Shown here one piece after another: positions 9,069-17,036 of a DNA stretch of 64,000 nt. Position numbers and translations under genes: made by a program. The stretch spans positions 620,001 to 684,000 of the forward strand of contig NZ_JADBEE010000001.1 of NCBI RefSeq assembly GCF_014874065.1, written 5' to 3'. The DNA is from Nesterenkonia halotolerans (GTDB lineage Bacteria > Actinomycetota > Actinomycetes > Actinomycetales > Micrococcaceae). Position 1 is the first letter of the stretch; every line of letters begins with the position of its first letter. Under the pieces are notes generated by a model that ran no database searches, was not told the origin of the DNA, and saw nothing but the letters and a program-made list of their open reading frames with translations.

Positions 9069-10439
9069 TCAGCCCAGCGCCTCGACTCCCGAGGCGGCCA
9101 TGCTGTGCGCCGGCTCGGCGGCCAGCAGCTCGATCCCCAGCAGCGCCTTGACCACGGCGGCCACGCGCTCCCGGCTTGAATCTGCTGCCAGCTGACCGTC
9201 GGCCCACATGTCGAGCGTCTCGAGTGCGGCCGGGGCGTTGAGGTTCTGTGACAGCGCCGAGTGCAGGGCGTACTGAAGGTCATCGGCGACGGCGGAGTCC
9301 GTGCCGAGCTCGCCGAAGCGGTCGGTCTCCGGCGCTGAGGCGAGTGCCTGGTTCCACCGCGTCCACCGCTGGGCAGCGGTGCGCAGCTGGTCCGGCGCGT
9401 AGCTCCAGTCCTCGCGGTAGTGGTGCGAGAGCAGCAGCGTGCGGATCACCTGAGGGTCGATGCCCTCGGCGCGCAGTCGAGAGGAGAGCACCAGGTTGCC
9501 CTTGGACTTGGACATCTTCTCGCCGTCCAGGCCGACCATTCCGGTGTGCATATAGGTGCTGGCCAGGGCGACGCCGTCGGCGGCTGTGGCGTGGGCGGCG
9601 CTGAACTCGTGGTGCGGGAAGCGCAGGTCGGACCCGCCTCCCTGGACCATGAACGGGGCGGGGAGGTGGCGCCGGGCGATCACCGAACATTCGATGTGCC
9701 ATCCGGGCCTGCCCTCGCCGAGGCTGCGGCCATCCCAGTGCGGCTCCCCGTCGCGGCGAGCTCGCCAGAGCAGCGGATCCAGCGGGTCGCGCTTGTGCGG
9801 CCGCTGCGGGTCACCGCCGCGCTGCGGGAAGAGCTCCTCCATCTGGGCGCGGTCGTAGTTGCCGATGCTGCCCAGGGTCCACGGAGTGCTCGCCTCGGCC
9901 TGGGCGGTGTCGAAGTAGATGTCGAAGGCTTCAGCAGCACCGGGCTGCACACCCTCGGCGAGCTCCTGGACCGGAACCGGCACAGGGTAGGCCATGCCGA
10001 GCTCGACCAGCCGCTCCACGTCCTGAGCCACCACCGGGATCGTCTCGACGGCGCCCAGATAGGCATCGGGGGCGATCACTCCCAGCGCTGACATGTCCTC
10101 GCGGAAGAGCTCGGTCTGCTGCTGCGCCAGGTCGAACCAGTCGACGCCGGTGGCGGTGGCTCGCTCGAGGAGCGGATCGTCGATGTCGGTGACATTCTGC
10201 ACGTAGTTCACTTGAAGCCCGGCGGCGCGCCAATAGCGGACCAGCAGGTCGAACTGCACGTAGGTGTTGGCGTGACCCAGGTGAGTGGCGTCATAGGGGG
10301 TGATGCCACAGACATAGATCGACCCCACGCCGTCGTCAGACTCCACCGGCACCAGCGCCCCTGTGGAGGTGTCATGCAGCTGCAGGTTCTCGGGCAGCGC
10401 AGGCAGGGCGGGCACGTCCGGGGAGGTCCACGATTTCAC
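9069..10439 (-). CDS. mshC: Mycothiol ligase MshC (cysteine:glucosaminyl-inositol ligase)
   Basis: Joins L-cysteine to GlcN-Ins with ATP, the third step of mycothiol synthesis. It is a class I aminoacyl-tRNA-synthetase relative of CysS. The HIGH-type motif is HLGH at 53-56 and the KMSKS motif is at 308-312. Zinc/cysteine-binding residues Cys44, Cys251 and His276 are present. It is distinguished from CysRS by the CGITPYDATHLGHA block and by lack of the tRNA anticodon-binding C-terminal domain; 456 residues against about 410-420 for most MshC proteins. The GTG start has AAAGGA 7 nt upstream. It converges on the PAC2 gene and lies downstream of uppP. Confidence 0.95.
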   Translation of the reverse strand: MKSWTSPDVPALPALPENLQLHDTSTGALVPVESDDGVGSIYVCGITPYDATHLGHANTYVQFDLLVRYWRAAGLQVNYVQNVTDIDDPLLERATATGVDWFDLAQQQTELFREDMSALGVIAPDAYLGAVETIPVVAQDVERLVELGMAYPVPVPVQELAEGVQPGAAEAFDIYFDTAQAEASTPWTLGSIGNYDRAQMEELFPQRGGDPQRPHKRDPLDPLLWRARRDGEPHWDGRSLGEGRPGWHIECSVIARRHLPAPFMVQGGGSDLRFPHHEFSAAHATAADGVALASTYMHTGMVGLDGEKMSKSKGNLVLSSRLRAEGIDPQVIRTLLLSHHYREDWSYAPDQLRTAAQRWTRWNQALASAPETDRFGELGTDSAVADDLQYALHSALSQNLNAPAALETLDMWADGQLAADSSRERVAAVVKALLGIELLAAEPAHSMAASGVEALG

Positions 10440-10519
10440 GCAGAGGTCCTTTCACCGTTGGGGTCAGGAGTCGGGCGACGGGGTCGTCAGCGCGACGGGT
10501 CTCAGAGGTCCAACGCCGA

Positions 10520-11347
10520 TCAGGCGTTGATGATTCCGAGACCCAGCATGATGTAGACGAAGAGACCCAGCAGGATCCGGTAGTTGACGAAGATCGTGTA
10601 CGAGTTGTTGGACACGTATTTCAGGAACCACCCGATGATCACATAGGCCACGAAGAAGCCGACGGTGGTCGCCAGCAGGGTCTGACCCATCGAATAGGGG
10701 CCGGCCTGTTCGCCCAGCGAGCCGAAGAGCTTGTAGAACCCGGAGCCGAACACGGCGGGGATGGCGAGCAGGAAGGAGTAGCGGGCCGCGGCCTCGCGGG
10801 TGTACCCCAGCAGCAGGCCTGCGGTGATGGATCCGCCCGAGCGGGAGACGCCCGGGATCAATGCCATGGCCTGGGCGAAGCCGAAGATGACGCCGTCGCG
10901 CACGCTGAGCTGATCCAGCGGTTTGCGCTGTTTGCCGTAGGCGTCGGCGAAGGCCAGCGCGACGGCGAAGACGACCAGCATGGTGGCGGTGAGCCAGAGC
11001 GTGCGGAAGACCGATTCGATCATGTCCTCGAGCAGCAGTCCGAGCACCACGATCGGGATGGTGCCGATGATGATCAGCCAGCCCATCCGCACATCGGCGT
11101 CGGAATGCGGCAGCTTGCCGGCGAGAGCGGCGAACCATGCTTTGACGATGCGCACAATGTCGCGCCAGAAATAGACCAGCACCGCCAGCTCGGTGCCGAG
11201 CTGGGTGATGGCCGTGAACGCCGCCCCTGGATCTGCCGCACCGGGAAGGAACTCCCCCACGATGCGCAGGTGCGCAGAGGAGGAGATGGGGAGGAATTCG
11301 GTCAGCCCCTGGACCAGTCCGAGTATGATCGCTTCAATCCACTGCAC
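10520..11347 (-). CDS. uppP: Undecaprenyl-diphosphatase UppP/BacA
   Basis: Integral membrane phosphatase recycling undecaprenyl diphosphate to the lipid carrier for peptidoglycan and wall polymers; confers bacitracin tolerance. The two catalytic motifs are visible: [15 protein letters not shown] (Glu17, SSSAH at 22-26) and [10 protein letters not shown] in the middle. About eight hydrophobic segments, 275 residues, typical of the family. The GTG start has no Shine-Dalgarno but a TAAGCT -10 box 6 nt upstream, fitting a leaderless transcript. mshC follows 80 bp downstream on the same strand. Confidence 0.95.
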   Translation of the reverse strand: MQWIEAIILGLVQGLTEFLPISSSAHLRIVGEFLPGAADPGAAFTAITQLGTELAVLVYFWRDIVRIVKAWFAALAGKLPHSDADVRMGWLIIIGTIPIVVLGLLLEDMIESVFRTLWLTATMLVVFAVALAFADAYGKQRKPLDQLSVRDGVIFGFAQAMALIPGVSRSGGSITAGLLLGYTREAAARYSFLLAIPAVFGSGFYKLFGSLGEQAGPYSMGQTLLATTVGFFVAYVIIGWFLKYVSNNSYTIFVNYRILLGLFVYIMLGLGIINA

Positions 11348-11353
11348 ACGCCG

Positions 11354-11359
11354 AGCTTA
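11354..11359 (-). promoter_or_regulatory. -10 box of leaderless uppP transcript
   Basis: TAAGCT on the minus strand ends 6 nt before the GTG start of uppP, matching the actinobacterial TANNNT box. The predicted transcript would begin at or within a base of the start codon. No convincing -35 is seen. Confidence 0.5.
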
Positions 11360-11435
11360 GAGCATCAAGGCTCGACCCGCGGTGAGCGACAGCGGTGTCG
11401 GTGCTGATCAGATGCGGCTTGGACGCCGCGGAGGG

Positions 11436-11741
11436 CTAGCGCTGCTCTTCTTCCTCGTCCTCGTAGATCTCTTCCTCCGAGTCGAGGTCCGGGTCATCCT
11501 CGGAATCCTCGTCCTCGTCGAGGTCGTCCTCGCCGTCCTCCTCGTCATAGAGATCCAGCGGGGTCACCTCACCGCTGGCGGCGAAGAGCGCATCCTCGTA
11601 CGCCTCGAACGCATCAGAGATGTTGTAGAAGGCCGATTCGACTGCCGGATCCTCATCTCCACGGCGATTCATCGAGGCGGAGAGGTGCTCTTCAAGAGCG
11701 TTTGTCAGCGCGTTGAGTGCCACGCGAGGATCCATAGTCAT
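11436..11741 (-). CDS. Small highly acidic hypothetical protein
   Basis: Not recognised beyond being a short cytosolic protein of 101 residues. The first 60 residues are predicted helical (DPRVALNALTNALEEHL..., NISDAFEAYEDALF). The last 37 residues contain 26 Asp/Glu and end EDEEEEQR, so the tail is a strong polyanion. The ATG at 11741 is chosen because TACGGT (11748-11753) lies 6 nt upstream, again the leaderless spacing; a second ATG two codons later is possible. It precedes uppP on the same strand by 88 bp. The tail could mimic nucleic acid or bind basic proteins, but that is only inference. Confidence 0.7.
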   Translation of the reverse strand: MTMDPRVALNALTNALEEHLSASMNRRGDEDPAVESAFYNISDAFEAYEDALFAASGEVTPLDLYDEEDGEDDLDEDEDSEDDPDLDSEEEIYEDEEEEQR

Positions 11742-11854
11742 ACGCTCACCGTACCAACGAGACACCACTTCGGTAAGTCCTGGTCATGAACTCGGAGTCG
11801 AGGCCCGTCCCACGTAGGCTGAGACCTCCCGGCGAAAGTGAAGGTGAACACCCG

Positions 11855-12103
11855 ATGGCGCAGCAGAACTGGTGGTCCCAGCCCACGGCCGAGCTCTATT
11901 CAGAGGTCGACGACGCCGGACCCACCTGGGAATACATGGTCATCACCTGCCAGCCGCAGGAGTCCTTGAACCAGGTGCGCAGGCGGGTCATCGACCATGC
12001 CGAGTACGGCAAATGGGAGCTCCGCCGCTCCGTGATGTACACCGGCGGGCTTCGCCGGTATTGGCTGCGTCGGCGCGTGATGCGGGTCCAGCGCACGCTC
12101 TAG
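11855..12103 (+). CDS. DUF5703 family protein
   Basis: 82-residue basic protein resembling actinobacterial DUF5703 proteins: an N-terminal WEYMVITCQP strand, then a helix, then KWELRRSVMYTGGLRRYWLRRRVMR. It contains no transmembrane segment. The open frame could start earlier at 11786. ATG 11855 is supported by AAGGTGA 8 nt upstream and gives a length close to the family. Function unknown. It is divergent from the acidic protein gene and converges with the acyl-CoA dehydrogenase-like gene across a terminator hairpin. Confidence 0.8.
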   Translation: MAQQNWWSQPTAELYSEVDDAGPTWEYMVITCQPQESLNQVRRRVIDHAEYGKWELRRSVMYTGGLRRYWLRRRVMRVQRTL

Positions 12104-12107
12104 CCGT

Positions 12108-12143
12108 GTAAGCCGCGCGCAGGCCGCCACCTGCCTGGCTTAC
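12108..12143. terminator. Bidirectional terminator hairpin
   Basis: GTAAGCC (12108-12114) pairs with GGCTTAC (12137-12143), with an inner GCAGG/CCTGC stem. It lies between the convergent DUF5703 and acyl-CoA dehydrogenase genes. No U-tract is present, as is usual for actinobacterial terminators. Confidence 0.6.
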
Positions 12144-12191
12144 CAAGGTTCTCTCCCCCTCCCGGGAGCGCTGCGGCTGTGACCTGAGGCT

Positions 12192-13352
12192 TCAGAGCGG
12201 GCCCAGGGTGTAGGTGGCCAACGTGCGGTGCGCGGATTCGTCATCGGAGGGGTGATGGATACCGGCCAGTGAGTCCCGGTAGAGCCGGCTGAGCTCCGAT
12301 TCCCGGTGATACTGCGCGCCACCGCTGACGCTGAGCACCTGGTCCACGACCTGCCGTGCTGTGCGCGTTGCCGTGGTCCGCAGCGCCGCGAGGCGCGGGA
12401 ACCAGGAGGGACCGTGCTCGGCCCCGGACTCCACCTCCGCGGCGATCCCGCGGAGCTGGGAGTCCAGGGAGAGCTGCGTCAGCTGAGCCTCAGCCAGCTT
12501 GTACCGCACGTCCGGGTCTCGATCCATGGATTCCCCGCTGATCATCGAGGTGCGCTGGGCCACCAGCTCCGCCCCTAGCGTGAGCGCGCGATCGCCGATG
12601 CCGGTGTAGACCGCGGCGAGCAGGGTCAGGAATGAGGAGAAGATCGCGAAGACCAGCGGGTCCGGGTTCGGGCCCACGGGCAGCCGCCGGACGATCCGAT
12701 CCGCCGAGATTCGTGCACCTTCGAGGGAGGTGGCATGTGACTGCGTCGCCCGCATCCCGAGCGTGTCCCAGTTCTCGAGGGTGCGCCAGCCGGGGGTCTC
12801 TCGTTCGAGGAAGCCGAAGATCAGCGGGGTCTCGCCCTCTGCACCCGTGGCAGCGGTGTCCTTGCCGAAGAGCCCGAGTCGGGTCCAGACCGGGGCCAGT
12901 GTGGTGAAGATCTTGGTCCCCGTGAAGGTGACCGAGCCGTCGTCGTCGACCTCTGCCTCGGTGGTGGAGTCGAAGAGCACCGCGTCATTGCCGGCCTCCG
13001 AGATGCCGAAGGCGAAGACCTCCCCGGCTGCCGCCTCCTGGAGCACCTGCTCGAACTCGGTGTGGCCGCGCTCGACCATCTGCCGGGACACGCTGACCCA
13101 GATGTGGTGCATGTTCACCGCCAGCGCCGTCGCGGGGGCAGCCGCAGCGAGGCGGCGCTGAGCGGCGACGAGGGTGGGCAGGTCCCAGCCCAGGCCCCCT
13201 CGGTCCGTGGGGACCAGCGCGCGCAGGTACCCGGCGGCCGTGAGCTCGGCGAGGTCCTCGTGGCAGAACTCATTGCGCTCGTCGTAGCCGGGCGCCCTGA
13301 CGGCGATGCGTGCCAGCAGCTCCTCGCTCAGCACGGCGGTGATGGGATCCAT
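12192..13352 (-). CDS. Acyl-CoA dehydrogenase family flavoprotein
   Basis: FAD-dependent enzyme of 386 residues with the three-domain acyl-CoA dehydrogenase fold: N-terminal helical domain with GGLGWDLPTLVAAQRRLA, central beta domain with FGISEAGNDA and VTFTGTKIFTTLAP, and C-terminal helical bundle ending QVLSVSGGAQYHRESELSRLYRDSLAGIHHPSDDE. The last segment resembles the flavin-monooxygenase-like DszC/HpaH branch as much as true beta-oxidation dehydrogenases, and no catalytic Glu is obvious, so an FMN-dependent monooxygenase is an alternative. ATG has GGAG 6 nt upstream. There are no other fatty-acid genes nearby. Confidence 0.82.
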   Translation of the reverse strand: MDPITAVLSEELLARIAVRAPGYDERNEFCHEDLAELTAAGYLRALVPTDRGGLGWDLPTLVAAQRRLAAAAPATALAVNMHHIWVSVSRQMVERGHTEFEQVLQEAAAGEVFAFGISEAGNDAVLFDSTTEAEVDDDGSVTFTGTKIFTTLAPVWTRLGLFGKDTAATGAEGETPLIFGFLERETPGWRTLENWDTLGMRATQSHATSLEGARISADRIVRRLPVGPNPDPLVFAIFSSFLTLLAAVYTGIGDRALTLGAELVAQRTSMISGESMDRDPDVRYKLAEAQLTQLSLDSQLRGIAAEVESGAEHGPSWFPRLAALRTTATRTARQVVDQVLSVSGGAQYHRESELSRLYRDSLAGIHHPSDDESAHRTLATYTLGPL

Positions 13353-13397
13353 GGAATGCTCCTGGAAGTCGTGGCTCGGGGGTGGCGACGTGGGGCT

Positions 13398-14723
13398 CTA
13401 CTGGGCGGCGAGGAAGCGGTGGAGCACGCGCACTCCAAAGGTCAGTGCCTCCAGGGGGACGCGCTCGTCGACTCCGTGGAACATGCCGGTGAAGTCGAGC
13501 TCCGCGGGCAGCTGCAGCGGAGCGAAGCCGTACCCGGAGATGCCCAATGAGGCCAGGTGCTTGTTGTCCGTGCCGCCGCCGAGCATGTAGGGAAGCACTG
13601 CGGCGTCGGGGTCCTCGGCCTTGAGCGAGGCGACCATCTGCTCCACCAGCAGCCCCGAGAACGGGACCTCCAGGGACGGGCCGCCGTTGAGCAGCTCGAA
13701 GCTGACCTTCTCGCCGGCGAGCTCCTCGAGCTTCGCCGCGACCTGGGCGTCCTGCTCGGGCAGCGTGCGGGCATCGACCAGTGCGGAGGCGGAGCCGGGG
13801 ACCACATTGTGCTTGTATCCGGCCTCGAGCAGGGTCGGGTTCGAGGTGTTGCGCAGCGTGGCGGAGATGAACTTCGAGGCGCTGCCGGTGGCGGCGAGCA
13901 GCTCGGACGGATCTTCTTCGTCGAAGGGAATGCCGGTGAGCTCGGAAAGCTGCTCCATCAGCGCACGGGTGGTCTTGGTGTAGTCCAGCGGCCATTCGTA
14001 CTCTCCGATGGCGGCCACGGCGGCCCCCAGGCGGACCACGGGGTTGTCACTGTGGATGGCGGATCCATGTCCAGCTGTCCCGGAGGCGGTCATCTTGGTC
14101 CAGTGCAGACCCTTCTCGCCAGTCTGAATCAGGTACGCCCGCTGACCCGCGACGTCGGTGGAGAAGCCGCCGACCTCGCTGATGGCCTCGGTGGCACCTT
14201 CGAAGACCTCGGGGTGATGCTTGACCATCCACTTGGCCCCGAAGTTGCCGTTGTCCTCCTCATCCGCGAAGAAGGCGAAGATGAGGTCTCGCTGCGGCTG
14301 GTGGCCCTCGCGGTGCATCCGCAGCATCGAGGCCAGAATCATCGCGTCCATGTCCTTCATGTCCACGGCGCCGCGGCCCCAGATCATGCCGTCGCGGATC
14401 TCTGCGGCGAAGGGGTCCACCTGCCAGTCCTGTGCCTGTGCGGGGACCACGTCGAGGTGTCCGTGCACGACCAGCGCGCCCAGCTCAGGATTCGCACCCT
14501 TCATCCGGGCGACGACGGAGGTGCGGCCCGGCGCGGACTCGAAGATCTCCGGCTCCAGCCCCGCCTGCCGCATGATGGAGGCGCAGTACTCGGCGGCCTC
14601 GCGTTCACCGTTGGAACGCCCCTCCCCCCAGTTGGACGTGTCGAGCCGGATCAGATCTCGGCAGAAGTCGATGACTTCTGCTTCGGCCGCTGCTGCGGGG
14701 GTCGCGCCGGATGCGGTGCTCAC
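13398..14723 (-). CDS. M20 family metallopeptidase
   Basis: Di-zinc hydrolase (dipeptidase/deacylase type), 441 residues. Zinc ligand motifs: VVHGHLDVVPA (first His and Asp), GRGAVDMKDMDA (bridging Asp), FADEEDNG (catalytic Glu pair), a central dimerisation insert, and a C-terminal GGGTDNKH His ligand. Closest in layout to the ArgE/DapE/CPG2-like M20 peptidases of actinobacteria; the substrate cannot be assigned. The frame is open to an ATG at 14738, but GTG 14723 is preferred because AGGAGAG lies 5 nt before it. Downstream, 45 bp away on the same strand, is the acyl-CoA dehydrogenase-like gene, possibly in one operon. Confidence 0.88.
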   Translation of the reverse strand: MSTASGATPAAAAEAEVIDFCRDLIRLDTSNWGEGRSNGEREAAEYCASIMRQAGLEPEIFESAPGRTSVVARMKGANPELGALVVHGHLDVVPAQAQDWQVDPFAAEIRDGMIWGRGAVDMKDMDAMILASMLRMHREGHQPQRDLIFAFFADEEDNGNFGAKWMVKHHPEVFEGATEAISEVGGFSTDVAGQRAYLIQTGEKGLHWTKMTASGTAGHGSAIHSDNPVVRLGAAVAAIGEYEWPLDYTKTTRALMEQLSELTGIPFDEEDPSELLAATGSASKFISATLRNTSNPTLLEAGYKHNVVPGSASALVDARTLPEQDAQVAAKLEELAGEKVSFELLNGGPSLEVPFSGLLVEQMVASLKAEDPDAAVLPYMLGGGTDNKHLASLGISGYGFAPLQLPAELDFTGMFHGVDERVPLEALTFGVRVLHRFLAAQ

Positions 14724-14876
14724 AGATGCTCTCCTCATGGGGTAGGAATCTCTGTGCCCAGCCTAGCCACTTCGGCATCCGCCTGCGGAGTCTCCTGGGC
14801 AGTGCCGAGACATCCTGGTTCGCATGCGTCCGGCCACGTTCGTCTGTGCAGACGTGCCCACACGGGGGTACTCGGA

Positions 14877-14882
14877 TATGCT
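14877..14882 (+). promoter_or_regulatory. -10 box for 33-residue leaderless ORF
   Basis: TATGCT ends 6 nt before ATG 14889, the same TANNNT spacing found before many genes in this window. No Shine-Dalgarno precedes this ATG. Confidence 0.4.
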
Positions 14883-14888
14883 CCTGAC

Positions 14889-14990
14889 ATGATCTTCAGA
14901 ACAGTCCTCATGTGGCTTGGCCGAAAGCTCTTCCGTATGTTCCGCAATCGTTCGCGGAAGAACCCGGGCTCAGGCACCCCCACCCACTGA
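14889..14990 (+). CDS. Possible 33-residue cationic small protein
   Basis: Short frame encoding MIFRTVLMWLGRKLFRMF followed by an Arg/Lys cluster and a Gly/Pro tail. The first half would form an amphipathic helix with basic residues on one face, suggestive of membrane-surface binding. Support is the leaderless TATGCT-N6-ATG promoter arrangement and isolation in an otherwise empty intergenic stretch between the divergent M20 and YdeI genes. There is no recognised family; it may be a chance ORF. Confidence 0.4.
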   Translation: MIFRTVLMWLGRKLFRMFRNRSRKNPGSGTPTH

Positions 14991-15030
14991 CCCACCGGTA
15001 CCCCCGATGAGGGGCGAACCCCACTTCCAT

Positions 15031-15098
15031 TGAGGGGCGGATTCTCCGAGTACATGAGGCCCATAACCTCATGAACTGCTCGTAGGATCCGCCCCTCA
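15031..15098. repeat. Interspersed palindromic repeat, copy 1
   Basis: Left arm TGAGGGGCGGATTCTCCGAG (15031-15050) pairs with the right arm at 15079-15098 with 18 of 20 matches. Inside is a second perfect stem, CATGAGG (15053-15059) with CCTCATG (15067-15073), so the whole 68 bp can fold into one long hairpin. Related sequence occurs at 16686-16754 and 46409-46478. The flank GGGGCGAACCCCAC just to the left (15011-15024) is also shared with copy 3. Confidence 0.75.
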
Positions 15099-15219
15099 GC
15101 ATGTGGTGGGTGCTGCGTGGGTTCGCATCCGGGCCCGTTATTCTGTCCCTCAGAGCGCGATCCCACTGGAGGCAGCAGGTGGCACGCGCCGGGCAGTCAG
15201 CTCAGCAGGGGGTTCCGAC

Positions 15220-15831
15220 ATGGCAGATCCAGAGTCCGCGCCGCGGGTCCACGCGGAGACGCGCAGCCAATGGCGGGAATGGCTGCTGGCCCACCACGAG
15301 ACCGCACCCTCGGTGTGGCTGATCTCCTGGAAGAAGGCGACCGGTCGGGCAGCGGTGAGCTACGACGATGCAGTCTCCGAGGCACTCGCCGTGGGCTGGG
15401 TCGACAGCAAGCCCCGCAAGCTCGACGAAGAGCGCACGATGCTCTACTTCTCCCCTCGCAAGCCTGGCAGCGCCTGGTCCCGACCGAACAAACTCCGGGT
15501 GGAGCAGCTCCGCCGCAGCGGCGCGATGACCGAAGCCGGTGAGCGCGTGATCGCCCAGGCCGTGGACTCCGGCGCGTGGACGCTGCTGGATCAGGTCGAA
15601 GACCTCATCGTGCCCGAGGACCTCAAGGAGGCCTTCACGCGAACGCCACCCGCTCAGGAGAACTGGGATCAGTTCCCGCCTTCCGCCCGACGGGGGATCC
15701 TGGGATGGATCATCCAAGCGAAACGCCCTGCCACGCGGGAAGCCCGGATCTCGGAGACAGCACGACAGGCCGCCCTGAACCAGCGCGCCAATCAATGGCG
15801 CCCCTCACGAGGTGACGGATCGAGGACGTGA
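15220..15831 (+). CDS. YdeI/OmpD-associated family protein
   Basis: 203-residue cytosolic protein of the YdeI/OmdA family, whose members are loosely linked to bacteriocin or peptide resistance in other bacteria. Recognisable features: W-REWLLAHHETAPSVWLISWKK at the N-terminus, the AVSYDDAVSEALAVGWVDSK motif, YFSPRKPGSAWS, and the C-terminal helical bacteriocin-protection region NWDQFPPSARRGILGWI. ATG 15220 has AGGGGG 7 nt upstream; the frame extends further 5' but without a better start. No functional partner lies nearby. Confidence 0.85.
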   Translation: MADPESAPRVHAETRSQWREWLLAHHETAPSVWLISWKKATGRAAVSYDDAVSEALAVGWVDSKPRKLDEERTMLYFSPRKPGSAWSRPNKLRVEQLRRSGAMTEAGERVIAQAVDSGAWTLLDQVEDLIVPEDLKEAFTRTPPAQENWDQFPPSARRGILGWIIQAKRPATREARISETARQAALNQRANQWRPSRGDGSRT

Positions 15832-16027
15832 CCGAGGATCTGAGCCATGCTTCCCTTCGCGCGGTCCGCCACCTGCACCACTCCCCTGCCCCGATCCACC
15901 TGCCCCACCCGTGAGAGCGAAATCTCCACCTTGCCGGACCGTTGAACTGCGTGATGCACCCGAAGAAATCAAGCACTCCTAAAGCGAATGAATGTCCTTT
16001 TTTATTCACAGGGGAATCGAATATATG

Positions 16028-16033
16028 TAGGGT
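16028..16033 (+). promoter_or_regulatory. -10 box of lipoprotein gene
   Basis: TAGGGT ends 6 nt before the ATG at 16040. The 80 bp upstream are clearly more AT-rich than the surroundings (a TTTTTTATTCAC run near 15998 and AATATATG at 16020-16027), as expected for a promoter region. Confidence 0.5.
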
Positions 16034-16039
16034 GAGTGA

Positions 16040-16639
16040 ATGCTCACACGAACCTGGATGCCACTGCTGTCTGCAGCGGGTGCCGCACTGTTGCTCTCCT
16101 CCTGCGCCGCCGACACTCCTGGCGCTGAGGCCCCTGCGGCAGATGCCAGTGAGGCGGAGTCGGCGCCAAGCCCCAGTGAAACGACCCAGGCGGTCGCTGA
16201 AGCCAGCGAGGAAGAAACCGCTGCGGCAGGCGGTGGGGCGGACGCTGGCGAACGTCGCGGCGGTCAACAGATCATGATCGGTTCGGGCGGTGTCGACTTC
16301 CACTACATCTCCCCGGAAGAGGACGACGGCGCGGAAGTCCATCACCTCTACTGTGACGACGACGAGGCACTGGCCGAGAAGTCCGAGCACAACAACGGTG
16401 AACAACCAGTCGGGTGGCCGCAGGAGTGGGACGGCACCGGAGCGATGCCTGACCCGTTGTGCCACCCTGACTACCTGGAGATCGGCGAATGGGAGTACCT
16501 GGAGGCCTTCACTGCACGCTGGGAAGGCCCCGAGACATCAACCCTTGTCCGGGACGGGCAGTCCCAAGAGGCAATCGACTCATTCCTCTGGGACCAGTCT
16601 CAGGCCCGCGCCGATTGGGAACCTGAAAGTGGTTCCTGA
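16040..16639 (+). CDS. Orphan lipoprotein, function unknown
   Basis: 199 residues with a lipoprotein signal peptide: basic MLTRTW, hydrophobic core, and lipobox LSSC with Cys22. It should be anchored in the outer leaflet of the cytoplasmic membrane. Residues 23-75 are an Ala/Glu/Ser-rich linker. The folded part (about 78-199) contains two cysteines (HLYCDDD and DPLCHPDY), which may form a disulfide, and many Trp/Tyr/acidic residues. No family is recognised. The start is decided by the leaderless TAGGGT-N6-ATG arrangement. It is a single-gene unit between the YdeI gene and tRNA-Leu. Confidence 0.8.
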   Translation: MLTRTWMPLLSAAGAALLLSSCAADTPGAEAPAADASEAESAPSPSETTQAVAEASEEETAAAGGGADAGERRGGQQIMIGSGGVDFHYISPEEDDGAEVHHLYCDDDEALAEKSEHNNGEQPVGWPQEWDGTGAMPDPLCHPDYLEIGEWEYLEAFTARWEGPETSTLVRDGQSQEAIDSFLWDQSQARADWEPESGS

Positions 16640-16685
16640 TCGAACCTGTGAGCGGAGAACGCCGGCTGAGCCGCTTCCCAAGCGC

Positions 16686-16754
16686 TGAGCGGCGGAAATA
16701 CCGGACAGTACAGCCCTAGAACCGCATGAGATGCCCGGAGAATCCGCCCCTCGA
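16686..16754. repeat. Interspersed palindromic repeat, copy 2
   Basis: Left arm TGAGCGGCGGAAATACCGG at 16686-16704. The right arm ends AGAATCCGCCCCTCGA at 16754, and its reverse complement closely matches the left arm of copy 1. The arms of this copy pair less well with each other than those of copy 1. It lies between the lipoprotein gene and the terminator of tRNA-Leu. Confidence 0.65.
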
Positions 16755-16762
16755 CGCAAAGA

Positions 16763-16800
16763 ACCCCGGCCGACGGGATCTCTCCTCGTCAGACCGGGGT
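16763..16800 (-). terminator. Terminator downstream of tRNA-Leu
   Basis: ACCCCGG (16763-16769) pairs with CCGGGGT (16794-16800). Read on the minus strand it is followed by TTCTTTG. It is placed 32 bp after the 3' end of the tRNA. Confidence 0.6.
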
Positions 16801-16831
16801 CTGCACGGCATTCACATGCCGTGTTCACAAT

Positions 16832-16918
16832 GTGCGCGGAAGGGGACTTGAACCCCTACCCTCTTATACGAGGACTAGCACCTCAAGCTAGCGCGTCTAC
16901 CTATTCCGCCACCCGCGC
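16832..16918 (-). tRNA. tRNA-Leu (anticodon GAG)
   Basis: 87-nt class II tRNA. Acceptor GCGCGGG pairs with TCCGCGC, discriminator A. The anticodon stem CTAGC/GCTAG encloses loop TTGAGGT with anticodon GAG, reading CUC/CUU. The long variable arm TCCTCGTATAAGAGGG is typical for leucine. The T-arm is GGGGTTCAAGTCCCC. The CCA end is not encoded. An extended -10 (TGCTAATGT) lies about 35 nt upstream at 16950-16958. Confidence 0.97.
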
Positions 16919-16949
16919 ATCGTTTCTGCCTCATTGGCAGCGACAAGAA

Positions 16950-16955
16950 ACATTA
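16950..16955 (-). promoter_or_regulatory. Probable tRNA-Leu promoter -10
   Basis: TAATGT on the minus strand, preceded by TGC to give an extended -10, 31 bp upstream of the mature tRNA 5' end. No clear -35 sequence. Confidence 0.4.
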
Positions 16956-17036
16956 GCACGGCGCCGAACCAGACAGCGAATCGGGGACCTCAGCACGCGC
17001 CGTCGTCGTCCTCGGTGGGCGCATTGTCCTCCCAGC

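Noticed and set aside
13557-14990. Long plus-strand frame of 477 codons over the M20 peptidase gene
   Set aside because: Shadow of the real minus-strand gene, rich in Gly/Val/His as expected from high-GC antisense frames; only its last 33 codons (14889-14990) fall outside and were considered separately.
15710-16465. 251-codon minus-strand frame spanning the YdeI and lipoprotein region
   Set aside because: It crosses two better-supported plus-strand genes and an AT-rich promoter; composition is that of a shadow frame.
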